In this document: positions 9,040 through 16,637 of the stretch, one piece after another
Layout: every line of letters starts with the position of its first letter
How positions within the stretch are numbered: the stretch's first letter is position 1
Assembly: GCA_021155985.1 (NCBI GenBank)
Contig: JAJNBA010000011.1
Location: forward strand, 1 to 38,533
DNA length: 38,533 bases
From: Actinomycetes bacterium
GTDB taxonomy: Bacteria; Actinomycetota; UBA4738; HRBIN12
Direction: 5' to 3'
Notes under the pieces: model-generated
What the model was told of the DNA's origin: nothing
The model's database searches: none
Seen by the model: only the letters and a program-made list of their open reading frames with translations
Translations under genes and position numbers: made by a program

Positions 9040-9705
9040 ATGCCGCTGCGGGTGGTCTTCGCCGAGGATAACTACCTCGTGCGCGAAGGAACCGCCGCCC
9101 TCCTCGCCACCGCCGGCGAGGTCGAGATCGTCGGCACCGCATCCACCCTCGATGAGCTGCTCTCGGCGGTCGACGAATACGGACCCGACGCGGTGCTCAC
9201 GGACATCCGCATGCCGCCCAGCGGGAGCGACGAGGGCATCCGCGGCGCGAAGCAGATCCGGGCCTCGCACCCCGAGATCGGCGTCGTCGTCCTGTCGCAG
9301 TTCGCGGAAGAGGAGTACGCGTACGACCTGCTGAAGGACGGCGCGGCCGGCCTCGGCTACCTGTTGAAGGAGCGAGTGGCCGACGTGGAGGAGCTGGTGC
9401 GCGCCCTGACCGAGGTGGCCCGCGGCGGGAGCGTGCTCGATCCGAAGATCGTCGAGGCGCTCGTCGCCGCGAAGGAGCACCTTGCCCACTCGCCCCTCGC
9501 TCGATTGACCGATCGGGAGCGAGAGGTGCTCGGACACATGGCGCAAGGGCAGAACAACGCCGCGATCGCGAAGTCGCTCTTCCTCACGGAGCGCGCGGTG
9601 GAGAAGCACATCAACTCGCTGTTCCACAAGCTGGGCCTGACCGAGGAGGCCGACGTGCATCGCCGGGTGATGGCGGTGCTCGCCTTCCTTCGCGATCAGA
9701 CCTAG
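9040..9705 (+). CDS. NarL/FixJ-type response regulator (REC + LuxR HTH)
   Basis: The 221-aa protein has a receiver domain (1-125) with D10 in the acidic pocket, phosphoacceptor D55 and Lys110. It is followed by a LuxR helix-turn-helix (about 153-205; LTDREREVLGHMAQG, then the recognition helix around RAVEKHINSLF). ATG 9040 fits the family N-terminus and lies 6 nt after a TACCAT hexamer; an in-frame GTG at 9025 is less likely. It is transcribed away from the receiver-cyclase gene and is its closest relative in the window, which suggests duplication with divergence of the output. It is the only intact DNA-binding NarL-type regulator near five HisKA_3 kinases, so it may serve one or more of them. 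Confidence 0.94.
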   Translation: MPLRVVFAEDNYLVREGTAALLATAGEVEIVGTASTLDELLSAVDEYGPDAVLTDIRMPPSGSDEGIRGAKQIRASHPEIGVVVLSQFAEEEYAYDLLKDGAAGLGYLLKERVADVEELVRALTEVARGGSVLDPKIVEALVAAKEHLAHSPLARLTDREREVLGHMAQGQNNAAIAKSLFLTERAVEKHINSLFHKLGLTEEADVHRRVMAVLAFLRDQT

Positions 9706-9716
9706 GGTTCCCATCG

Positions 9717-10124
9717 TTACTGCGCCCGCCGCGTGTCGACGATGTAGACGCTGCAGGGAGCGTGCCGGAGCACGAGGTTGGGGACCGTCTCGCGGACGCG
9801 CCAGCGTGAGCCGTGCGTCCCTCGATTCCCCAGCACGATCGTGTCCGCCCGGATCTCCTCGGCCACGTCGACGATCCGAGACGCGGCGTCGCCGTCCTCG
9901 ATCCGAGTCGTGATCGGCAAGCCGGGGAACCTCGCGGCCAACCGACGCAGGTGCGACTGGGGATCGGCCGCGCGGTCGGGGTCAACGACCGCCCGCACGT
10001 CACTCTCGGACTTCACGTACAGGACCAGGAGCTCGGCACCGCGATCGCGGGCGAGCCGCGCCGCGTCCTCCACCGCGAGATCCGCGGCCGCCGAGGTGTC
10101 GGTTCCCACAAGGATCGTCGTCAT
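9717..10124 (-). CDS. Universal stress protein (single UspA domain)
   Basis: The 135-aa protein has a UspA fold: ILVGTDTSAAAD at the start, a central D-rich strand, and GNRGTHG near 98-104 leading to the C-terminal VYIVDTRRAQ. The ATP loop is imperfect: the usual GX2GX9G(S/T) ends in Glu-Thr rather than Gly-Ser/Thr, so nucleotide binding may be altered. ATG 10124 has a strong AAGGAGG Shine-Dalgarno about 8 nt upstream. The stop is 11 nt from the convergent stop of the NarL-type regulator. It resembles the USP domains of the fusion at 1571-3901, so stress-protein modules occur on both sides of the sensor region. Confidence 0.9.
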   Translation of the reverse strand: MTTILVGTDTSAAADLAVEDAARLARDRGAELLVLYVKSESDVRAVVDPDRAADPQSHLRRLAARFPGLPITTRIEDGDAASRIVDVAEEIRADTIVLGNRGTHGSRWRVRETVPNLVLRHAPCSVYIVDTRRAQ

Positions 10125-10152
10125 CTGAGAGCCTCCTTCGTTCGTCACCGCG

Positions 10153-10158
10153 ACGCTA
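10153..10158 (-). promoter_or_regulatory. Putative -10 box for the USP gene
   Basis: TAGCGT on the minus strand lies 29 bp before ATG 10124. With initiation about 7 nt downstream this gives a leader of roughly 20 nt that includes the AAGGAGG ribosome-binding site. The -35 region is weak. The same TAGCGT hexamer appears before holB (20285-20290) and before the KdpD-like gene (35120-35125). Confidence 0.4.
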
Positions 10159-10205
10159 CGCCGCGCCCAGCGGCGTGACGACGGCGCGGCCATGCCGAAT
10201 CCGCC

Positions 10206-10223
10206 GGGGTGCCAGCACACCCC
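10206..10223. promoter_or_regulatory. Inverted repeat upstream of the kinase array (possible operator)
   Basis: GGGGTGC-CA-GCACaCCCC is an inverted repeat with one extra base in the right arm. Its core GTGCCAGCAC (10209-10218) recurs at 19119-19128 inside a perfect 7-bp-arm palindrome upstream of the stand-alone receiver gene. There is no T-tract, so a terminator is unlikely. The rest of the 10159-10303 interval holds no gene that I can support. Confidence 0.4.
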
Positions 10224-10303
10224 CGGACCGGGTGTTCTCGCACCGGAAGCCGCAGGTCGACGCCCTTGGAGGGACCACACGCCGATGGGACGATGCCCTG
10301 GTC

Positions 10304-12358
10304 ATGGCGGATGGACGAACTTCCTCCCGGCTCGCGTGGTCCCTCGCCGCGCTGACAGTCGCCTTCATGGTGCCGGCGATCGTGTTCTTGGTGCTCGGTC
10401 TCGGCACGCCCCCGCCGGAGGCCGTCTTCGGGTTCCGCGGGTGGGGGCTGCTGCTCGCGGCCGCGTTCGCGGTCGCGGGCCTGTTGATCGCGTCGAGGGT
10501 CCCGTCCAATCCGATCGGATGGATCCTCCTCGTGGCCGGCGTCGGCACGGCGATCCAGGAGCTCGCCCAGCAGTACGCGCTCTACGGTCTCTACCACGCA
10601 CCCGGAGCTGTCCCGGCGGCCCAGGTCGGCGCGTGGGTGACGGAGTGGGTGTGGATCCCCTACATGGCCGCCGTGGCGTTCGTGGTCCCGATGATCTACC
10701 CGACCGGGCGACTGCTCTCGTCGACGTGGCGGCTCATCCTCATCGTCGGCCTGATCGCGGCCGCGCTCGGCACCCTGTGCTTCGCGCTCGCTCCCGGTGA
10801 GCTCGAGAGCTCCCCAGGCGTTCAGAACCCCCTCGGTGTCCGCGGTGCGGACTGGATCCGGACGATGGGTGACGTCGTGATGCTGACCTTCGCGGCTGCG
10901 CTACTGAGCGGCATCGGGTCCCTCGCGCTCCGCTACCGGATCTCCTCGGCAGACGAACGGCAGCAGGTGAAATGGCTCCTGCTCGGCCTGTCGCTACTCG
11001 CCTCGACGTTCCTCATCGGTGTCCCGTACTGGACGCTCGGCGGTGAGGGAGCCTCTTCGCTGGACGTCGTCGAGAACCTGCTCGTCCTCGCGATCGCATC
11101 GATCCCCGTGACGATCTGCATCGCGATCCTGAAGTACCGTCTCTACGAGATCGACGTCGTCGTGAAGAAGACGGCCGTCTACGCGGTCCTGGCGCTCCTG
11201 TTGTTCGTCCTCGGCATCCTCCCCGCTTGGGCGATCGCGGGCGTCGTGTTCGAGAGCACGAACGACGGCTTCGTCTACATGCTGTCGGGGATCGCGGTCG
11301 GGCTGGCGGTGTGGCCGCTTCGTCGGGTCGCGACCCGTCTCGCCGATCGGATCGTGTTCGGGCGCCGCGCGACGCCGTACGAGGTCCTCAGCGAGTTCTC
11401 CGGACGGGTCGCCGAGACCTATGCCGCCGATGACGTGCTCGAACGGATGGCGCAGGTCCTCGGCGAGGGCGTGGGCGCCGATCGTGCGACGGTGTGGCTG
11501 CGGATCGGCGACCGATCTCGGGCGGCCGCGACGTGGCCGGGCGGCGAGACCGTGGGAACCGACGTGCCGGCCGACGCCGTGGAGGTCCGCCATCAGGGCG
11601 AGGTCCTCGGCGCCCTGTCGGTGCGGATGCCGGCGAACGATCTCATGACGCCGGCCAGGGAGCGGCTGATCCGCGACCTCGCGGCCCAGGCCGGCCTCGT
11701 CCTTCGGAACGCGTCCTTGATCGAGGACCTCAAGGCCTCGCGGCAACGACTCGTGACGGCCCAGAACGAGGAACGGCGACGGATCGAGAGGAACATCCAC
11801 GACGGCGCGCAGCAGCAGCTGGTCGCGCTCGCCGTGAAGCTGAAACTCGCCGACTCCCTCGTCGGCCAGGACGACCAGCGCGCACACACGATGCTTGCCG
11901 ACCTGCAGACGGACACGAGCCAGGCGCTGGAGGACCTGCGAGATCTGGCGCGGGGCATCTACCCGCCCCTGCTCGCGGACAAGGGTCTCGGCGCCGCGCT
12001 GGAAAGCCAGGCTCGGAAGTCGGCGGTTCCCGTCACCGTCGAGGTCGACGGGATCGGCCGCTATCCGCAGGAGGCGGAGGCCGCCGTCTACTTCTCGTGC
12101 CTCGAAGCCCTGCAGAACATCGCCAAGTACGCGGAGGCGACTGCCGCCACGATCCGGCTCTCGCAGACGAACAGCACCCTCAGCTTCGAGATCACCGACG
12201 ACGGTCTCGGCTTCGACCCGGACGCCACCGGGCACGGCTCCGGCCTCCAGGGGATCGCGGACCGTCTCGCCGCGCTCGGGGGCGAGTTCGTCCTGCGCAC
12301 CGCGCCCGGCCGGGGCACAACGATCCGCGGCACCGTCCCCGTGGGGGAGGGGCCGTGA
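10304..12358 (+). CDS. 7-TM/GAF sensor histidine kinase, first of a four-kinase array
   Basis: The 684-aa protein has the same plan as its neighbours: membrane sensor of about eight helices (1-315) ending with KYRLYEIDVVVKK (277-289), GAF-like domain (about 355-470), phosphoacceptor His499 in ERNIHDGAQQQL, and a HATPase_c domain with DDGLGF and GSGLQGI. ATG 10304 begins directly before the first TM helix and gives a length matching the paralogues; the frame is open upstream to 10175 but that stretch is Arg/Pro-rich and unlike the family. There is no clear Shine-Dalgarno, so a short or absent leader is possible. The stop overlaps the next kinase start (GTGA). The ligand is unknown. Confidence 0.94.
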   Translation: MADGRTSSRLAWSLAALTVAFMVPAIVFLVLGLGTPPPEAVFGFRGWGLLLAAAFAVAGLLIASRVPSNPIGWILLVAGVGTAIQELAQQYALYGLYHAPGAVPAAQVGAWVTEWVWIPYMAAVAFVVPMIYPTGRLLSSTWRLILIVGLIAAALGTLCFALAPGELESSPGVQNPLGVRGADWIRTMGDVVMLTFAAALLSGIGSLALRYRISSADERQQVKWLLLGLSLLASTFLIGVPYWTLGGEGASSLDVVENLLVLAIASIPVTICIAILKYRLYEIDVVVKKTAVYAVLALLLFVLGILPAWAIAGVVFESTNDGFVYMLSGIAVGLAVWPLRRVATRLADRIVFGRRATPYEVLSEFSGRVAETYAADDVLERMAQVLGEGVGADRATVWLRIGDRSRAAATWPGGETVGTDVPADAVEVRHQGEVLGALSVRMPANDLMTPARERLIRDLAAQAGLVLRNASLIEDLKASRQRLVTAQNEERRRIERNIHDGAQQQLVALAVKLKLADSLVGQDDQRAHTMLADLQTDTSQALEDLRDLARGIYPPLLADKGLGAALESQARKSAVPVTVEVDGIGRYPQEAEAAVYFSCLEALQNIAKYAEATAATIRLSQTNSTLSFEITDDGLGFDPDATGHGSGLQGIADRLAALGGEFVLRTAPGRGTTIRGTVPVGEGP

Positions 12359-14400
12359 GGAGAAGTACCTCCTTCTGGCTCGCGTGGGGCTCGTTCGTCA
12401 TCGATATCGCACTCCTCGTATGGAGTTTCGTCCTCGCGACGGGCGCGGCGTCCGGAGAGAAGGACTTCATCGTCATCTACGGAGGGATCGGTTTGGTCCT
12501 CGGCTACGGTGGTGTCGGCGCGCTGATGGCCTCGCGGCGGCCGGGCAATGCGATCGGATGGCTCTTCTGCGCGACAGCGACGGTATTCGCTCTGTCTGCG
12601 TTCGCAGATGAGTTCGTGACCCGCGGGCTCGTCACCGGTTCGATGGCGTTCGTCATCCCGATCGCCTGGTTACAGAGCTGGCTCTTCGTCTTGGCGCTGG
12701 AATCGATCCCGCTCGTCCTGGTGCTGTTCCCGGATGGCCGGCCGCCTTCGCGCAGATGGCGCCCCCTCGTCTGGGCGATCGCTAGCCTGACGGTCCTCGC
12801 CGTCCTCGGCTTCGTTCTTTCGCCGAACGAGCTGGAGACGCCCGAGCGCTTCCATCTCGAGAATCCGACCGCGATCGAGCCGCTCGAACCACTCGCGGAC
12901 GTCTTCCTGACGGTCGGCGGCATCGGATCGCTCGTGGCGGCGCTCGCAGCACTGACGGCCCTGGTTCTCAGGTTCAGGAGGTCGTCCGGGGACGAGCGCC
13001 AACAGATCCGATGGCTGGCGTACGTCGGCATCGCAGCGCTCGTGCTCATGGTCGGCACCTTCGCCACCGAGAGCAACGTCGTCGTGAACAACGTCCTCTT
13101 CTTCCTGCTCTTCATCGTGCTGGCGATCGGCGTCCCTGCGGCCATCGGCACCGCGATCCTGAAATACGGCCTCTACGAGATCGACCTCGTGATCCGGAGA
13201 ACGATCGTCTACGCGGCCCTCGCGGCGTTCGTCACGGTCGTGTACGTGAGCATCGTGGTCGGCGTGGGAGCCGCCGTCGGTAGCCGCGGGAACACGATCC
13301 TCTCGGCGGCGGCGGCGGCCGTCGTCGCATTGGCTTTCCAGCCCGCACGTCGCCGGGCCCAGCACCTCGCGAACCGCCTCGTCTTCGGGAAGCGGGCGAC
13401 GCCGTACGAGGTCCTGTCGACGTTCTCCGACAGGCTTGCCGATGCCTACTCGGTGGACGACGTGCTTCCGAGGATCGCGCGCGTCCTCGCAGAGGGGACC
13501 GGCGCCGAAGAGGTGACCGTCTGGCTCCGCGTCGACGACCGATTCCGTGCTGCCGGGTCGTGGCCGAGCGACGCGCCCACTACCGCTACGGACGTGGATC
13601 GACTTCCAGATCCAAGCTTCGAGGTCCGTCATCTAGGAGAGGCCCTGGGCGCGATCTCCGTCACGATGCCCGCGAACGAGCGGATCACCGCGGCGCAGGA
13701 GAAACTTGCCGCCGAGGTGGCGGCGCAGGCGGGTCTCGTGCTACGCAACGTTCGGCTCGTGGAGGAGCTGAGGGAGTCGCGTCGTCGGATCGTCGCAGCC
13801 CAGGACGATCGCGCGAAGAAGCTCGAGCGGAATATCCACGACGGCGCGCAGCAGCAGCTGGTCGCGCTCAGGGTGAAGGCCCGTCTGGCCCGGCAGCTCG
13901 CCGCCCGAGACACCGCCAAGACCGAGGAGATGCTCGCCCAGATCGAGGAGGACACCCAACACGCGCTCGAGGACCTCCGCGATCTCGCACGAGGGATCTA
14001 CCCGCCCCTCCTCGCGGACAAAGGGCTGCCGGCGGCGCTGGCGGCGCAGGCACGGAAGGTGCCCATCCCGACCCAGGTGGCCGCCGACGGGATCGGTCGG
14101 TTCGAACCTGAGGTGGAGGCCACGATCTACTTCTGCACCCTGGAGGCGCTTCAGAACGCCACCAAGTACGCACAGGCGTCGACCGTCGACGTCTCCCTGC
14201 GCCAGGATGACGGCGTCGTCGAGTTCACCGTCGCCGACGACGGGCGCGGGTTCGATCCCGGCGTGACGAACCTCGGGACGGGGCTGCAGGGAATGGTCGA
14301 CCGTGTCGAGGCGATCGGCGGAACGATCGAGATCGAGAGCGCCACGGGAGCCGGAACTACCGTGCGTGGACGTATCCCGGCGACGGAGATGACGCGATGA
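12355..14400 (+). CDS. 7-TM/GAF sensor histidine kinase, second of the array
   Basis: This 681-aa protein starts at GTG 12355, which overlaps the previous stop as GTGA. The sensor region is hydrophobic (about residues 7-310) with a FPDGRPPSRRW segment typical of this group, then KYGLYEIDLVIRR, a GAF-like domain, phosphoacceptor His495 in ERNIHDGAQQQL, and HATPase_c (DDGRGF, GTGLQGM). All kinase boxes are present. The sequence before His495 reads AQDDRAKKLERN, a charge pattern that differs from the RRRxERN of the first and fourth kinases. Translation is probably coupled to both neighbours. The signal and partner regulator are not evident. Confidence 0.95.
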   Translation: MRRSTSFWLAWGSFVIDIALLVWSFVLATGAASGEKDFIVIYGGIGLVLGYGGVGALMASRRPGNAIGWLFCATATVFALSAFADEFVTRGLVTGSMAFVIPIAWLQSWLFVLALESIPLVLVLFPDGRPPSRRWRPLVWAIASLTVLAVLGFVLSPNELETPERFHLENPTAIEPLEPLADVFLTVGGIGSLVAALAALTALVLRFRRSSGDERQQIRWLAYVGIAALVLMVGTFATESNVVVNNVLFFLLFIVLAIGVPAAIGTAILKYGLYEIDLVIRRTIVYAALAAFVTVVYVSIVVGVGAAVGSRGNTILSAAAAAVVALAFQPARRRAQHLANRLVFGKRATPYEVLSTFSDRLADAYSVDDVLPRIARVLAEGTGAEEVTVWLRVDDRFRAAGSWPSDAPTTATDVDRLPDPSFEVRHLGEALGAISVTMPANERITAAQEKLAAEVAAQAGLVLRNVRLVEELRESRRRIVAAQDDRAKKLERNIHDGAQQQLVALRVKARLARQLAARDTAKTEEMLAQIEEDTQHALEDLRDLARGIYPPLLADKGLPAALAAQARKVPIPTQVAADGIGRFEPEVEATIYFCTLEALQNATKYAQASTVDVSLRQDDGVVEFTVADDGRGFDPGVTNLGTGLQGMVDRVEAIGGTIEIESATGAGTTVRGRIPATEMTR

Positions 14401-16637
14401 GCCCCCGGCTGGCGCGCGCGATCGCCGCGGGCATCGTCGCCCTGTGTGTGACGACGACGGCAGCGTCGATTCCCATCGGGCTCGCCGCGCGCGAGCGGAT
14501 CGAGCCGGGCGAGATCGTGATCGTCGGCAACCCGACCGCCCCGGAGATGCGGAGCGCCCTGGCCGAGCTCGAACGGGAGCGCGAGGCGGGAGAGGCCCTG
14601 ACGGAGACCACGCAGGGGTTCAACCCGTTCTTCGGCGCGGTCGTCGTCCTCTTGATGCTCTGGCTCGGTGTCGGTCTCCTGATCGTGTGGCGCCAACCCC
14701 GGAACTGGGCGGGATGGCTCTTCCTGATCACCGGCGCGCCGTTGCCCCTACTGACACTGGTCCAGGGACTGACGATCTACGGGGCCAAGGCCGATCCCGG
14801 CTCCGTGCCCCTGCTCGGGCTATGGGCCACCGTCGGTGAGTACCTGATCTATCCGATCGCCCTCCTGCCGCTCCTCTTCCTACTCTTCCCCGACGGCCAC
14901 CCGCCGAGCCGGCGCTGGCGTTGGGCCGTCCGCGGCCTCGTCGGAGGAACGGCCCTGGCCGTCGTCGGCTTCCTCGTCGCGCCCGGCCCCTTCAACGCCT
15001 ACCTCACGGACGGGATCCTCTACGAGAACCCGATCGGGATCGACGCCCTCGGCGGCGTCGCACCGCTGGTGATCCTCATCGGCGCGCTGGTCGCCCTGGC
15101 ATCGGCGTTCTCGACGGTGGTCGCGGTCCGCCAGCGGTTCAAGGCCGCGGTCGGCGAGGAGCGTCAGCAGATGCGCTGGCTGGCGTTCGTGGCGTCGTTC
15201 GCCGGCGCGTGTTTCGCGCTCCAGTGGGTCCTCGGGGGGATCGCGGAGTTCTTCTTCCACGACGAGGACGCGCCGATCTTCGGGCTCTTCTTCGCGCTCA
15301 CGGCTTTCTCGCTCGTGATCGGTCTCCCCGCGGCGTACCTGATCGCGATCTTCCGTCACGGACTCTGGGACCTGGACGTGGTCGTGAAGAAGACGGTCCA
15401 GTACGGCGTGCTCGTTGCGGGGTTCATCGCGATAGTGGGACTCGTCGTCGTGATCGTTCCCGTCCTGTTCGTCGGTGTCGGGGCCGATGTCGGGTTCGTT
15501 CCGGTGCTCGTCGGAGGCGTCGTCGTCGCGGTCGGGTTCAACCTCATCCGATCGCGTGCCCGGCGCTGGGCGAATCGGATCGTGTACGGGAAGCGGTCGA
15601 CCCCGTACGAGGTGCTGTCGGCGTTCGCGGAGCGAGTGGGTGGGACGTACTCGGTCGACGATGTCCTCCCTCGGATGGCGCAGCTGCTCGGGGAAGCGAC
15701 CGGCGCTCGGGCGGCGCGGGTCTGGCTCCGCATCGGCAACGAGATGCGTGCGGAAGCGTCGTGGCCCCTGGACGCGCCGGAGGCGACGAGCGTGCCGGTC
15801 CGTGGGGACGAGCTGCCGCCCTTCGGTGACGAGGAGGCCTTCGAGGTCCGGCACCAAGGGGACCTCCTCGGGGCGCTCACGGTCTCCCCCTCCGCGGCGG
15901 ACCCGATGAACCCGACGAAGGCGAAGCTCGCGCGTGACATCGCGTCGCAGGCGGGCCTGGTCCTCCGCAACGTCCGGCTGATCGAGGACCTCCGCGAGTC
16001 GCGCCGTCGGATCGTGAGCGCGCAGGACGAACGCGCCCGCAAGCTCGAGCGGGACATCCACGACGGCGCCCAGCAGCAGCTCGTGGCGCTGTCGGTCCAG
16101 CTGCGCCTCGCCGAGGGCATGGTCGATCGCGATCCCGCGAAGGCCCGAGGGCTCCTCGCCGATCTCCAGGCGCGCACGGTCGAAACGCTCGAGGATCTCC
16201 GAGACCTCGCACGAGGCATCTACCCGCCGCTCCTCGCTGACAAGGGACTGTCTGCCGCGCTCGAGGCACAGGCGAGGAAGTCGCCTTTCCCGGTCACCGT
16301 GGAACCCGACGCCGTCGGTCGCTACGGTCCGGATGTCGAGTCGGCCGTGTACTTCTGCTGCCTGGAGGCGCTGAACAACGTCGCGAAGTACGCCGACGCA
16401 TCGACCGTCGAGATCCGACTCGCGCAGGCGAACGGCGAGCTTCGTTTCGAGGTGACCGACGACGGCCGGGGCTTCGAGACTTCGGGGTCCGGCCACGGCA
16501 CGGGACTGCAAGGGATGGCGGACCGGCTGGATGCGATCGGAGGCCTGCTCGAGATCCGGAGCGCTCCCCATCGCGGGACCACGATCTTGGGCAGGATCCC
16601 CGCCTCAGCGGCAAGGGAAGTGGGAACGGAAGGATGA
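14397..16637 (+). CDS. Sensor histidine kinase with an extra N-terminal helix and loop, third of the array
   Basis: At 746 aa this is the longest of the array. ATG 14397 overlaps the previous stop (ATGA). It has an additional N-terminal helix (about 8-28), then a charged loop of some 45-50 residues (about 30-77) that should be exposed outside the membrane, before the shared seven-helix region. YRLYE/DLVxK of the paralogues appears here as HGLWDLDVVVKK. A GAF-like domain, His555 in ERDIHDGAQQQL and a complete HATPase_c domain (DDGRGF, GTGLQGM) follow. The extra loop suggests a different input from the other three. The stop overlaps the fourth kinase start. Confidence 0.95.
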   Translation: MSPRLARAIAAGIVALCVTTTAASIPIGLAARERIEPGEIVIVGNPTAPEMRSALAELEREREAGEALTETTQGFNPFFGAVVVLLMLWLGVGLLIVWRQPRNWAGWLFLITGAPLPLLTLVQGLTIYGAKADPGSVPLLGLWATVGEYLIYPIALLPLLFLLFPDGHPPSRRWRWAVRGLVGGTALAVVGFLVAPGPFNAYLTDGILYENPIGIDALGGVAPLVILIGALVALASAFSTVVAVRQRFKAAVGEERQQMRWLAFVASFAGACFALQWVLGGIAEFFFHDEDAPIFGLFFALTAFSLVIGLPAAYLIAIFRHGLWDLDVVVKKTVQYGVLVAGFIAIVGLVVVIVPVLFVGVGADVGFVPVLVGGVVVAVGFNLIRSRARRWANRIVYGKRSTPYEVLSAFAERVGGTYSVDDVLPRMAQLLGEATGARAARVWLRIGNEMRAEASWPLDAPEATSVPVRGDELPPFGDEEAFEVRHQGDLLGALTVSPSAADPMNPTKAKLARDIASQAGLVLRNVRLIEDLRESRRRIVSAQDERARKLERDIHDGAQQQLVALSVQLRLAEGMVDRDPAKARGLLADLQARTVETLEDLRDLARGIYPPLLADKGLSAALEAQARKSPFPVTVEPDAVGRYGPDVESAVYFCCLEALNNVAKYADASTVEIRLAQANGELRFEVTDDGRGFETSGSGHGTGLQGMADRLDAIGGLLEIRSAPHRGTTILGRIPASAAREVGTEG

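Noticed and set aside
10175-10303. 43-residue extension of the first kinase
   Set aside because: It is Arg/Pro-rich, absent from the paralogues, and contains the inverted repeat and promoter region.
14880-16571. 563-residue open frame on the minus strand opposite the third kinase
   Set aside because: It is Arg/Asp/His-rich with no recognisable domain and lies wholly antisense to an unmistakable kinase; long antisense frames are expected in high-GC genes. The same applies to long frames opposite 10994-12235, 12670-13632 and 27487-28665.
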